Counted from the first letter of the stretch, positions 52,496-60,730 are shown. The stretch is DNA of 64,000 nucleotides from an uncultured Clostridia bacterium (GCA_947625515.1 CANQOO010000001.1:124001-188000); one strand, 5' to 3'. A program made the numbers and translations. The notes: generated from the letters alone by a model not told the origin.

Positions 52496-53194
52496 TTACT
52501 TTTCATCCAAATTTGTCGCTGTCTTTTCATTTTGGACTATTGATTGTTCCGAATGTTTCGTTGTTTGCGTCTTTTTGCCTCTTTTGAAAATTTTCAGATT
52601 GACGAGCAGGGCAATGCAAATTATGATAACTTCAAAAATCCCGCCCACCACAAAAATGAAAGCCATATGTGGCACATCCAAAAATGTTAGCCGCATCGAC
52701 AGGCAAAACAGCCAAACAATCGCTGAGATGGAGAAAAGGTCAACAAATTTATAAAGCACTCTCACAAAAATGACAATGCTTAAAAAAGACAGCGGCGAAA
52801 GATAGAGATATATCAAGCTGAGATTGAAATTCGTCACGCCCACAAGTTTCAGCACATACACAAGGGCGGCACCAAATGTATATAGGATGGCGTTTGCCAT
52901 GACAAGCATTGTGTAGCGAAAAATTTTCTTACGAGTGCTGGCGGCCTTGCTTTCTTGTTGGGCAAGGTCGGCCGGCGGCAGGGTTTCGTTTTCGCACAGC
53001 AGGGCTTCGATTGACACGCCATATATTTTTGCAATTTTTTGCAGCACAAAAGCGTTGGGCATGGTCTCGCCATTTTCCCACTTGCTGATGTTTTTGTTGC
53101 TGTAATTAAGTTTCTTTGCAATATCAATTTGGCTAAGCCCCGCACGCTTGCGAAATTTCACCAAATTCTTTGCAAGAATTTCTTTCTCTTCCAT
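52496..53194 (-). CDS. XRE-family HTH regulator with C-terminal membrane domain
   Basis: A 232-residue protein. Residues 6-62 form a Cro/CI-type HTH (LVKFRKRAGLSQIDIAKKLNYSNKNISKWENG). After a linker, about four hydrophobic segments (roughly residues 95-215) anchor it in the membrane, and a polar tail follows. The ATG at 53194 is 7 nt after a TATAAT, so the mRNA should be leaderless. The signal sensed is unknown. Membrane-anchored XRE regulators of this size are common in Bacillota. Confidence 0.82.
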   Translation of the reverse strand: MEEKEILAKNLVKFRKRAGLSQIDIAKKLNYSNKNISKWENGETMPNAFVLQKIAKIYGVSIEALLCENETLPPADLAQQESKAASTRKKIFRYTMLVMANAILYTFGAALVYVLKLVGVTNFNLSLIYLYLSPLSFLSIVIFVRVLYKFVDLFSISAIVWLFCLSMRLTFLDVPHMAFIFVVGGIFEVIIICIALLVNLKIFKRGKKTQTTKHSEQSIVQNEKTATNLDEK

Positions 53195-53201
53195 ATTGAA
53201 A

Positions 53202-53230
53202 ATTATATCACATTTTTCCGCGACAACCAA
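53202..53230 (-). promoter_or_regulatory. Promoter of the XRE regulator; leaderless
   Basis: Minus strand: TTGGTT (53230-53225), 17-nt spacer, TATAAT (53207-53202), ATG 7 nt later and no Shine-Dalgarno. Confidence 0.65.
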
Positions 53231-53454
53231 CTTTTTTCGGCGTTTTTCAGTGCCAAAAACAGCAAATTCCACTTTTAAGCGAACTTAAAAACATAGGTGT
53301 GGAATTTCTTTTTTCGCTTCGCTTGTTTGAAATGCTTGGTTTGAATACAATTTTTCTTGAAACGCGAAGATATCCGTTTCGTCTGCAAGCATAATTGGCA
53401 AGTATAAAAATCTAAAAATGATAAATTAAATCGAAAAGCAAAAAGGAGTTTTAT

Positions 53455-54315
53455 ATGAACAAAATCAAAATTATCACAGACAGCTGCTGCAGCCTGACAA
53501 AAGAGCAATTGGAAAATCTTGGAGTGGATTTTTTGGCAATGGACATCACGGTGGACGGGGAGACTTTCAACAGTTTTAATCCTCCAATTTCTGACCCGGA
53601 GGAGTTCTATCTTCGGCTGGAAAAATCGGAAAGTTGCTCCACCAGTTGCATCAACATCTTCCTTTTTCAGGAAATTTTTGAGAAATATGTCAAGCAAGGT
53701 TATGATGTGTTTTACATTGGGCTGTCTGGCGGCATGAGTTGCACCAACAACAACGCAAAAGTTGCAGCGGACGAGATTAACAAAACATATGGAAAACATG
53801 TTTGGGTGGCTGACAGCCTGAGCGGAAGTTTTGCCATAGCGTATGACGTGATTATGGCAAAGCGTTTGGCAGACGAGGGCAAGTCCGCCCAACAAATTTT
53901 TGAGGCGTTGGACAGAAATGGCCTGAAAACTTTTGCAATTTTCGCTCCGGGCGACTTGAAATTTCTGAAACGCTCTGGTAGAATAAGCAAATTTGTGGCA
54001 AGCGTGGGCAGCATGCTGAAACTCGTGCCGGTCATCACCGCAAACGAGAAAGGGGAATTGAAACTATTCAGCAAGGCGATTGGTCGCAAGAAGGCGTTGG
54101 CGACAATTAAAACTTTCCTTCTTGAAAACGCCGAACTCAAATCCGCCGGCAGGATTTATATCGGCCACACCGGACAAAAGGAAGAGGCGGAAGAAATGGC
54201 GGCTTTTTTGCGAGCAAACTCAACCAACAAAGAAATTGTGATTGATTTTATTGACTACACCATGGGCTGCAACTGCGGGCCAAAAACTCTTTCCGTGTTC
54301 GGCTTTTTGAAATAA
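53455..54315 (+). CDS. degV: DegV family fatty-acid-binding protein (copy 2)
   Basis: A 286-residue DegV/FakB-type protein. IITDSCCSLTKEQL, the TSCINIF lipid-site segment, GLSGGMSCTNNNAK, GDLKFLKRSGRISKFVASVGSMLKLVPVI and the C-terminal GCNCGPKTLSVFGF are typical. It shares the fold but little sequence with copy 1 at 33168, so they may bind different fatty acids. AAAGGAG precedes the ATG. Followed by a terminator. Confidence 0.92.
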   Translation: MNKIKIITDSCCSLTKEQLENLGVDFLAMDITVDGETFNSFNPPISDPEEFYLRLEKSESCSTSCINIFLFQEIFEKYVKQGYDVFYIGLSGGMSCTNNNAKVAADEINKTYGKHVWVADSLSGSFAIAYDVIMAKRLADEGKSAQQIFEALDRNGLKTFAIFAPGDLKFLKRSGRISKFVASVGSMLKLVPVITANEKGELKLFSKAIGRKKALATIKTFLLENAELKSAGRIYIGHTGQKEEAEEMAAFLRANSTNKEIVIDFIDYTMGCNCGPKTLSVFGFLK

Positions 54316-54423
54316 GATTGAAATGAAAAAGAAAAAGTTGCGAAAGAACAAAAAAATGTGAAATGAAAAATAATTTTTACAAATGAATTATCAGAAATAA
54401 AATTTAAAGGTATATTAAAATGA

Positions 54424-54460
54424 AAAGAGACTGAGTAAATCCTCAGCTTTTTTATTTTTT
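54424..54460 (+). terminator. Terminator after degV copy 2
   Basis: AAAGAGACTGAG / CTCAGCTTT with a short loop, then a T-run. Confidence 0.6.
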
Positions 54461-54462
54461 GA

Positions 54463-54820
54463 TGGATTGCACTGATGTGTTTTTGTTGATGCCAGGGTGC
54501 GTTTTGGGAGCGAAGCGGACAATGAGCACACTGCATCTTCGCCTTGCTCACAGCCTGGATGTCCAGGGTTCTGTTTGCGAAGCAAACGCAAAATCTGCGA
54601 TTTTGCAAAGCCCCTTGGCAATGAAAAACACCTAAAAAGGCGTTTTTATGGTGGATTGCCAGGGGCTCGTTTTGGGAGCGAAGCGGACAATGAGCACACT
54701 GCATCTTCGCCTCGCTCACAGCCTGGATGTCCAGGGTTCTGTTTGCGAAGCAAACGCAAAATCCGCGATTTTGCATAGCCCTCTGGCAATGAAAAAACGC
54801 CTAAAAAGGCGTTTTTGTGG
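54463..54820 (-). repeat. Tandem copies of the tRNA-Lys 3' end and trailer
   Basis: The unit at 54652-54820 (169 bp) begins with TGGATTGCCAGGGGCTCG, identical to the start of tRNA-Lys (its 3' end on the minus strand), then continues GTTTTGGGAGCGAAGCGGAC and ends in a CGCCTAAAAAGGCG hairpin. An earlier, more degenerate copy spans 54463-54651. The hairpin with flanking A/T runs is the tRNA terminator, so each unit repeats a trailer. The unit also holds GTCCAGGGTTC, matching the tRNA T-arm in inverted orientation. Confidence 0.85.
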
Positions 54821-54893
54821 TGGATTGCCAGGGGCTCGAACCCTGGACCCTTCGATTAAGAGTCGAATGCTCTACCAACTGAGCTAGCAATCC
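54821..54893 (-). tRNA. trnK: tRNA-Lys (CTT)
   Basis: On the minus strand GGATTGC pairs with GCAATCC, the D-arm has AGTTGGTAGA, the anticodon stem-loop TTCGACTCTTAATCGAA gives CTT, and the T-arm has GGTTCGAGC. Discriminator A; CCA is not encoded. Confidence 0.95.
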
Positions 54894-55022
54894 AAATATA
54901 TTGGGCGGGATGAATTTGCAAATTCATTAGCCTGTTGTTTATGTCTTGCTCTTCCATTGCAAAATTTGCCTGCCACCTTGTTTTTTCGAAAAGAATTGCT
55001 TCCGACGAAAAAAACTATGTGT

Positions 55023-55051
55023 ATTATACAACACATTCCCGCAAATGTCAA
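55023..55051 (-). promoter_or_regulatory. tRNA-Lys promoter
   Basis: Minus strand: TTGACA (55051-55046), 17-nt spacer, TATAAT (55028-55023). It implies a 5' leader of about 120 nt before the tRNA. Confidence 0.75.
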
Positions 55052-55069
55052 TTATTTTTTCAAGAATTT

Positions 55070-55252
55070 TTATTTTTCCGACTCTTCCAGAATTTCGATT
55101 GTTCCGTGCAGGTTTTCAAAATCACGAATTTGACGTTTGATTGCCGTTTCAATTTCTTTGTTTTTGCTTCTGCCATTGTAGGCGGCCATGGATTCCACTT
55201 TTTTGAGAAGATTTTTTTGAATTCTGAGCGTAAAACGAGGCAAATTAGTCAT
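55070..55252 (-). CDS. Arc-like ribbon-helix-helix DNA-binding protein
   Basis: A 60-residue protein. PRFTLRIQKNLLKKVESMAAYNGRSKNKEIETAIKRQI matches the Arc/MetJ ribbon-helix-helix fold: a beta strand with alternating polar residues, then two helices. AAGGAGGG precedes the ATG. No toxin gene is adjacent, so a toxin-antitoxin role is not supported. Two direct TTTCGACAT repeats 21 bp apart lie upstream and could be its own operator. Confidence 0.78.
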   Translation of the reverse strand: MTNLPRFTLRIQKNLLKKVESMAAYNGRSKNKEIETAIKRQIRDFENLHGTIEILEESEK

Positions 55253-55629
55253 TTGCGACCCTCCTTACGTCAAATTTTACAAAAAAAATCGACAAATTTC
55301 ATGGAAGTGCCGTCACCATTTCGTCACAATATATCTTTTTTCGACATATATCAAATATATTTCGACATCAGGCACATGCCCTGGTCATATTGCAGCAACT
55401 CAGATGGTTGAAAATGCAGAAATTGAAAATGCACGAAATTCCAATGTTTTTTGCACAAAATTTGTAACCAAAAATAAATTTTTTGTGAGTGTGTGAGATA
55501 GAATTTTATGCAATCGGACAAATACACCCTTTTTCCCCAAAATCTAATAGTGAGAAAAAAACAAATTTAAGATAAAAAATACAAAATAAACAAATTCGTC
55601 GTCCTTTTTCACAAAATTTGTGTAATTGA
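55253..55629. other. AT-rich gap between RHH gene and rsmD
   Basis: Apart from the TTTCGACAT direct repeats at 55339-55368, no gene or clear structure was seen. Confidence 0.3.
55339..55368. promoter_or_regulatory. Candidate operator: two TTTCGACAT repeats
   Basis: TTTCGACAT at 55339-55347 and 55360-55368, 21 bp apart, i.e. two helical turns on the same DNA face. Confidence 0.4.
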
Positions 55630-55658
55630 TTGTCAAAAATTGGCTTTTATGTTATAAT
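55630..55658 (+). promoter_or_regulatory. rsmD promoter; leaderless
   Basis: TTGTCA (55630-55635), 17-nt spacer, TATAAT (55653-55658). The ATG is only 10 nt after the -10. Confidence 0.7.
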
Positions 55659-55668
55659 TGCATCAGTT

Positions 55669-56205
55669 ATGAGAGTCGATGCGGGCAAATTTAAAGGAAG
55701 GAAATTTATTGAGAACAAATATGCTCACATTCGTCCCACCACTGACAAGGTGAGACAGGCTCTTTTTGTGAAATTGCAGTTCTTTTTGCCGGGCAAAAGT
55801 GTGCTTGACCTTTTCTGCGGCACGGGGGCAATTGGCATTGAGGCACTCAGCCGCGGGGCGGGCAGCGTGACAATGGTGGACAAGGACGCTCGCAGTGTGG
55901 CAATGACAAAACAAAATCTGAGCAACATGGGCATTGTGCAGAAAGTCAACAAATGCGACGCCCTAATTTTCTTGGAAAATTGTGCGGAGAAATTTGACCT
56001 CATTGTGCTGGACCCGCCATATAAAAGTGGGCTGTATGGCAAGGTGCTGTCGAAAATTTTTGAAAAGAATTTGCTTGCTGAGGACGGAATTATTGTCTGC
56101 GAACATGCAAGTGGTGACCAGATTGAGAACGCTGATTTTGAAGTTTTTGACGAAAAAAGATATGGCAACATAACTCTCACTTATTTGCAGCATAAACAAG
56201 TGTGA
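55669..56205 (+). CDS. rsmD: 16S rRNA (guanine966-N2)-methyltransferase RsmD
   Basis: A 178-residue Rossmann methyltransferase. The N-terminal MRVDAGKFKGRKF, RPTTDKVRQALF, SAM-binding VLDLFCGTGAIGIEALSRGA and catalytic VLDPPYKSG are diagnostic. The start at 55669 matches the family N-terminus exactly; an upstream in-frame codon lies before the promoter -10. There is no Shine-Dalgarno. It usually precedes coaD in Bacillota, but coaD does not follow here. Confidence 0.94.
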   Translation: MRVDAGKFKGRKFIENKYAHIRPTTDKVRQALFVKLQFFLPGKSVLDLFCGTGAIGIEALSRGAGSVTMVDKDARSVAMTKQNLSNMGIVQKVNKCDALIFLENCAEKFDLIVLDPPYKSGLYGKVLSKIFEKNLLAEDGIIVCEHASGDQIENADFEVFDEKRYGNITLTYLQHKQV

Positions 56206-56350
56206 CGTGGGGCGATGGTCGTCTTGCGAAGAGCATATAGAAAATATTTTTTTTGTTATTTTTGACATTTTTCGCGGTTTTTCTGCGTTTTTGCGTGTTT
56301 TTTATCTTTTTTGTGCGTTTTTCATTAACGACAAAAAATTCTTAATCATT

Positions 56351-56380
56351 TTGAGTATTTTTAAAGTGCCTGCATAAAAT
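56351..56380 (+). promoter_or_regulatory. Promoter of ytxC-like gene
   Basis: TTGAGT (56351-56356), 18-nt spacer, TAAAAT (56375-56380). Confidence 0.6.
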
Positions 56381-56400
56381 AGGTCTTGTAAGGAGTTTTT

Positions 56401-57171
56401 ATGTGGGAACTTGCCATCTCGGTTGGCTCGCAAAATCTTGACGTTGCCAAGTTTATTTATCAAACACTTAAATCCAAGACAAGCGACTTGGGCAGCGTTG
56501 TGACTTGCTATGAAGAGTTTGAAAACTTCTTTATTCTTTTTGGCTGCCCGAAGGAAAATCAAGTCCAAGCAAGCGACGAGATTGAGAAATGCATAATTAA
56601 GGCAATTTGCAATTTCTATAAGGAAAGATATCTTTCACAGCATCTTCACCTGCCTACGCATGAAAACATCAGCCTGACAGCGTTTAAAAAAGCCCTCATC
56701 AATTTTGATAAGGAAACGGATTTTTATATCATCAGCAAAAATTTGCAGTTGGATAAAAATTTGTATCTGGATGCGTTCTATTCTTTCAAATTGAAGGCCT
56801 TACGAGAAAAATGGTCAGAACTTGTGGCACTGGCAAATGAAAACAGCGACTATTTGGTCAGCAATGAGGCGTTTTTTGACTTGTTGAAATTCTTGATTGA
56901 TAATTTGGAAATTTGCGAGGACGAAATTAACGTGTTTGAAGATGAGAATGGATATTTCATCAAGGCATCAAACGAGGACTTGCCGCACGAGAGCCTCTCA
57001 AAAGAGGGGCTTGTCAGCAGCCTGATTGAACTCTGTCCAAAGAAAATAAATCTTTTTTGCCGCTCGGACGACAACACGGCGGGATTCTTGTCAAAAATTT
57101 TTGAGGAACGAATCAATGTCTGCTACAACAAAAATCTTGAAAAAATGGACAAATTTTCGGTGTTGAAATAA
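56401..57171 (+). CDS. ytxC: YtxC-like sporulation protein
   Basis: A 256-residue cytosolic protein. The arrangement, with DKNLYLDAFYSFKLKALREKWSELV in the middle and an alpha/beta C-terminal part ending EERINVCYNKNLEKMDKFSVLK, resembles YtxC. Position supports this: ytxC directly precedes thrS in many Bacillota, as here. AAGGAG precedes the ATG. The role in sporulation is not defined; the identification rests on overall resemblance plus synteny. Confidence 0.65.
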   Translation: MWELAISVGSQNLDVAKFIYQTLKSKTSDLGSVVTCYEEFENFFILFGCPKENQVQASDEIEKCIIKAICNFYKERYLSQHLHLPTHENISLTAFKKALINFDKETDFYIISKNLQLDKNLYLDAFYSFKLKALREKWSELVALANENSDYLVSNEAFFDLLKFLIDNLEICEDEINVFEDENGYFIKASNEDLPHESLSKEGLVSSLIELCPKKINLFCRSDDNTAGFLSKIFEERINVCYNKNLEKMDKFSVLK

Positions 57172-57221
57172 AATTTTTTTCAATTTTATGGCGTTGCAGC
57201 AAAGAAATAAAAATTAAATAA

Positions 57222-57258
57222 TTGCAAAAATCCGCCATTTTTCGCGATTTTTTTGCAC
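57222..57258 (+). terminator. Probable terminator after ytxC
   Basis: AAAAATC.GC / GCGATTTTT with one bulge, followed by T-rich sequence. Confidence 0.45.
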
Positions 57259-57366
57259 TTTTTGTTTTTTTGCTTGTTGCAGAAATTAAGTGCAATAATT
57301 TTTTTTCTTAATTCGGCGAAAGGCGAAAGATGAAAGTTAAAATATTAAAATTTTTTCTTATAACGG

Positions 57367-57396
57367 TTGACAAACTTGCTGAAAGTGAGATATAAT
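57367..57396 (+). promoter_or_regulatory. thrS T-box promoter
   Basis: TTGACA (57367-57372), 18-nt spacer, TATAAT (57391-57396). Confidence 0.8.
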
Positions 57397-57402
57397 GAAA
57401 AC

Positions 57403-57621
57403 GTATTTTTCAAAGACAAGTAGGTTTTGCAATTTGTGCACAGAGAAGGGCTGGTTGGTGAAAAGCCTGGACAAAACAAAACTGAAACCACTTTGGGGCA
57501 CACATGTGCAAAAATACAAGTAATTTTGAATATCGAGTGGCGTGGAAACGCAATTAAGGTGGAACCGCGGTTTTTAAATCGTCCTTAAAAATGAGGCTTT
57601 CTTGTTTTTAGGGATTTTTTT
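57403..57621 (+). promoter_or_regulatory. T-box riboswitch (threonine) of thrS
   Basis: The leader carries the T-box element AAGGTGGAACCGCGG (57555-57569), whose bulge pairs with the tRNA acceptor end. A specifier loop with an ACC threonine codon is visible in CTGAAACCACTTTGG. The terminator TCCTTAAAAA / TTTTTAGGGA with a T-run (57582-57621) competes with the antiterminator. Uncharged tRNA-Thr should switch thrS on. Confidence 0.9.
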
Positions 57622-57807
57622 ATGTTTTGTCAATTTCATCGTGAGAAAAAATGCTTGACAAAGAAAAATCCCTGACTGACGCCCCTTCTACACACTCACT
57701 GTTCGTGGCTCAGATGACAATGAAAAGCACTATGTCTTTCGCAGTGCTGCGAAGAATATCGCTGGGCAAAAGTTTGAAAGCCCAAAATAAGAAAAAGGAG
57801 AAGAATT
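57622..57807 (+). other. Segment between T-box and thrS
   Basis: A hairpin AGCACT...AGTGCT is present. One frame (about 57679-57786) is open for some 35 codons and reads like protein (LTVRGSDDNEKHYVFRSAA) but has no start codon; it may be a gene remnant. Confidence 0.35.
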
Positions 57808-59547
57808 ATGAAAAATCAAGAAAAAGATGAAAAATTGCAAGTTGCAAGGCATGGGCTGGCACACATTTTGGCGAAGGCTCTTGTGGAACTTTATCCGGAC
57901 ACAAAACTGACAATCGGGCCGGCGATTGAAGACGGATTTTATTATGACATCGACACTGCGGAGCAGTTAACGCCAGACCATTTTGACGCGATTGAAAAGA
58001 AAATGCGTGAAATCTTGAACAAGGGGGAGAGGTTTGAGCGGGAAGAAGTTTCTCGCGATGAAGCTTTGAGGCTTTTTGGGAACAATCCATATAAAACTGA
58101 GATAATCAACGAGTTGCCAGCGGATGCGGTGGTGACTATATATAAGACAGGCGAGGACTTTTTTGACCTTTGCCGTGGCCCGCATGTTGAGAGCAGCAAA
58201 AATTTGCAAAACTATGCGTTTAAAATCCATTCGGTGAATGGTGCATATTGGCGTGGGAACGAAAAGAACAAGATGTTGCAACGCGTGTATGTTTGGGCGT
58301 TTGCTGACAAGAAGCAACTTGCCGACCACATCAACATGCTGGAAGAAGCAAAAAAACGTGACAATCGCAAACTGGGCAAAGAGCTGAAACTTTTCATGAT
58401 ATCTCCTGATGGGCCGGGCTTTCCGTTCTATCTTCCATATGGCATGACTGTCCGCAATTTGCTGATTGATTATTGGCGTGAAATTCATAAAAAAGCGGGC
58501 TATCAAGAGATTATGACCCCAATCATGCTCTCTCGCCACCTTTGGGAAACGTCAGGGCACTGGGACCACTATAAAGAGAACATGTACACCTCCAAAATCG
58601 ACGGCGAGGACTTTGCCATCAAGCCTATGAACTGTCCGGGCGGGGTTTTGGTTTACAAAAATTCGCCACACTCATATCGCGACCTTCCGCTTCGCCTTGG
58701 CGAACTTGGCATTGTGCATAGACATGAAAAATCGGGCGAACTGGGCGGGCTTATGCGTGTTCGCTGCTTCACTCAGGACGACGCACACATCTTCATGACA
58801 CCAGAGCAAATCAAGAGCGAAATCAAAAATGTTGTGGCACTTATTGACACTGTTTACAGCATCTTCAAATTTCCATATCATGTCGAACTTTCCACAAGAC
58901 CGCAAAACAGCATTGGCTCGGATGAGGATTGGGAACTGGCAACAAATGCCCTTAAATCGGCACTCGATGAGTTGAAACTTGACTACGTAATCAACGAAGG
59001 TGACGGGGCTTTCTATGGGCCAAAAATTGACTTTCACCTCACTGACGCCATTGGCAGAACTTGGCAGTGCGGAACAATTCAGTTGGACTTCCAGTTGCCG
59101 CAGCGATTTGACTTGGAATATATTGGCGAAGACGGCGAAAAGCATCGTCCAATCATGATTCACCGCGTTGTGTATGGCTCGCTGGAAAGATTTATGGGCA
59201 TCTTGATTGAACATTTTGCTGGGGCGTTCCCGCTTTGGCTGGCACCGGTGCAGGTGAAAGTGCTTTCGCTCACCGACCGCAACAACGACTATGCCCGCAA
59301 AGTGTTTGAGAGGTTGCAGGCAGAGGGCATAAGATGCGAACTTGACGACAGAAATGAGAAGGTGGGCTATAAGATTCGCGAGGCAAGCAGCATGAAAATT
59401 CCATATCTTGTCATCGTCGGCGACGAAGAAGAAAAGAATGACACAATTTCGATGCGTGGACGCGGATTTGAAAACAAAAGCGGACTTTCGCTTGACGAGT
59501 TTGTTGGCAGGCTTAAAGAAGAAATTGCAAACAAAGTGATTAAATGA
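57808..59547 (+). CDS. thrS: Threonyl-tRNA synthetase, lacking the TGS domain
   Basis: A 579-residue class II synthetase. It starts directly in the editing domain: HGLAH (about residues 15-19) and DLCRGPHVESSKNL supply the editing site. Motif 2 is IVHRHEKSGELGGLMRVR and motif 3 includes VYGSLERFMGILIEH; zinc ligands are in KPMNCPGG and later His residues. The anticodon-binding domain (PVQVKVLSLTDRNN onward) is complete. The about 60-residue N-terminal TGS domain of typical ThrRS is absent. AAAGGAG precedes the ATG. Controlled by the upstream T-box. Confidence 0.96.
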   Translation: MKNQEKDEKLQVARHGLAHILAKALVELYPDTKLTIGPAIEDGFYYDIDTAEQLTPDHFDAIEKKMREILNKGERFEREEVSRDEALRLFGNNPYKTEIINELPADAVVTIYKTGEDFFDLCRGPHVESSKNLQNYAFKIHSVNGAYWRGNEKNKMLQRVYVWAFADKKQLADHINMLEEAKKRDNRKLGKELKLFMISPDGPGFPFYLPYGMTVRNLLIDYWREIHKKAGYQEIMTPIMLSRHLWETSGHWDHYKENMYTSKIDGEDFAIKPMNCPGGVLVYKNSPHSYRDLPLRLGELGIVHRHEKSGELGGLMRVRCFTQDDAHIFMTPEQIKSEIKNVVALIDTVYSIFKFPYHVELSTRPQNSIGSDEDWELATNALKSALDELKLDYVINEGDGAFYGPKIDFHLTDAIGRTWQCGTIQLDFQLPQRFDLEYIGEDGEKHRPIMIHRVVYGSLERFMGILIEHFAGAFPLWLAPVQVKVLSLTDRNNDYARKVFERLQAEGIRCELDDRNEKVGYKIREASSMKIPYLVIVGDEEEKNDTISMRGRGFENKSGLSLDEFVGRLKEEIANKVIK

Positions 59548-59657
59548 CTGAAAAGCAAAATGAGGCAAAATCTTTTATGCGAAAGTGAAAATTTTTGCAA
59601 GAGGCTCAAAACTTGGACAAAAATCGATATTTTTTGCGGGATTTTGCTTCAAATTGC

Positions 59658-59686
59658 TTGTTGAAGAAAAATTTTTATGCTATCAT
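59658..59686 (+). promoter_or_regulatory. Promoter of the small ORF-yajC unit
   Basis: TTGTTG (59658-59663), 17-nt spacer, TATCAT (59681-59686). Confidence 0.55.
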
Positions 59687-59703
59687 GAGAGGGAGTGATT
59701 TAA

Positions 59704-59781
59704 ATGGGCTTTGATGAAATTGTGTTGCCACTTGGAGTGTTGTTTTTCTTCTTTTTGACTTTCTTTGCAAACAAGCAGTGA
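59704..59781 (+). CDS. Small hydrophobic peptide in the yajC leader
   Basis: A 25-codon frame starting MGFDEIVLPLGVLFFF and ending FANKQ. It is preceded by GAGGGAG at 9-nt spacing and lies just after a promoter. Nearly the whole peptide after residue 5 is a single hydrophobic segment ending in a positive charge, so it should insert in the membrane. It could be a small membrane protein or a regulatory leader peptide for the Sec-related genes. The remaining 128 nt to yajC hold no other gene. Confidence 0.5.
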   Translation: MGFDEIVLPLGVLFFFFLTFFANKQ

Positions 59782-59909
59782 GCTTTGGCGGTTGCTGGCT
59801 TTTGGACATCGGCGGGCGTTTGCAGAAAGCACAGAAGTTTGAACAAGTTTTTGATGTGGCAAGCAAAATAAATTGCGACAAAATAAAAATTTAAATTTGA
59901 GGTGAAAAA

Positions 59910-60443
59910 ATGACAAGTTTGATGTTGGCAGAAACGAACAATGTGATGAGTTATGTTTTGATTGGAGTGGTGGCACTTCTTTTGATTGCCATGCCAATTA
60001 TGATGAACCTTCGCAACAAAAAAGAAACGCAAAAAGTGCAAGAGCAGACCAATTCTTTGAAGGTCGGCGACAAAGTGCTGACAACCAGCGGGGTGTATGG
60101 CACAATCACCGAAGTTAAATTTGACGACACAAAAAAGACGGTCGTCATTGAAACGGGCGGAAAGACAAAAAGTTATATGACCGTGGACGCTTTCGCAATT
60201 TACACCGTTTTTAAGAGCGAGGCAGAACTTGCTCGCGAGCAGGCACAAAAAGAGGCGGAAGAAAAAGCCCGTCTTGAAGCCGAGGCGGCAAAGAAAGCGG
60301 AAAAGAAAGCAAACCACAAACCTGAGGAGGCTGCCGTCGCCGCAGAACAAAAGCCAGAAACACAACAAGACAACAAAAATTCAAACCAAAAGAACAATAA
60401 TAAAAACAATTCAAGCAAAAAGAACGATTCAAACAAAAAATAA
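59910..60443 (+). CDS. yajC: Preprotein translocase subunit YajC
   Basis: A 177-residue Sec accessory membrane protein. One transmembrane helix (about residues 13-33) is followed by the YajC motif VGDKVLTTSGVYGTITEVK. The C-terminal 70 residues are an Ala/Glu/Lys then Asn/Lys-rich tail, longer than the typical 100-residue YajC. AGGTG precedes the ATG. In the same neighbourhood as secD and secF, which it accompanies functionally. Confidence 0.92.
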   Translation: MTSLMLAETNNVMSYVLIGVVALLLIAMPIMMNLRNKKETQKVQEQTNSLKVGDKVLTTSGVYGTITEVKFDDTKKTVVIETGGKTKSYMTVDAFAIYTVFKSEAELAREQAQKEAEEKARLEAEAAKKAEKKANHKPEEAAVAAEQKPETQQDNKNSNQKNNNKNNSSKKNDSNKK

Positions 60444-60462
60444 GCCGCAGCCGCGGCTTTTT
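60442..60462 (+). terminator. yajC terminator
   Basis: AAGCCGC / GCGGCTT stem, AGCC loop, T-run; it overlaps the yajC stop. Confidence 0.75.
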
Positions 60463-60475
60463 CAATATAATATTT

Positions 60476-60712
60476 TCATTCCACATCCAAATTCTGTCGT
60501 TCAAATAGGGGGTCATTAAGAAATTCTTGAATTGTCATGCCAAAACCATCGGCAAGTAGAATTAAGGTGTCTAATTTTACAGTTCTTTCATTTAAAATTG
60601 CACGCAATGTTTCTTCCGACATTGCGTTGTTTTTACAGAAAGAATATGGAGTTTGTCCATTTTTCTCCAACAATTCTGACATTTTTTTTGCAACTGCCTT
60701 TTGTGTGGTCAT
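60476..60712 (-). CDS. Small XRE-family HTH protein
   Basis: A 78-residue protein. AVAKKMSELLEKNGQTPYSFCKNNAMSEETLRAILNERT is a Cro/CI-type HTH, followed by a short helical tail. AAGGGG lies before the ATG. It is 18 nt downstream of another small XRE gene on the same strand, so the two form a bicistronic unit. No toxin or recombinase is adjacent. Confidence 0.8.
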   Translation of the reverse strand: MTTQKAVAKKMSELLEKNGQTPYSFCKNNAMSEETLRAILNERTVKLDTLILLADGFGMTIQEFLNDPLFERQNLDVE

Positions 60713-60730
60713 ATTGCCCCTTGTTAAAAT

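Noticed and set aside
54255..54776. A 173-codon minus-strand frame with internal repeats
   Set aside because: The repeats are the tRNA-Lys trailer copies, and the frame runs into degV; not a protein.
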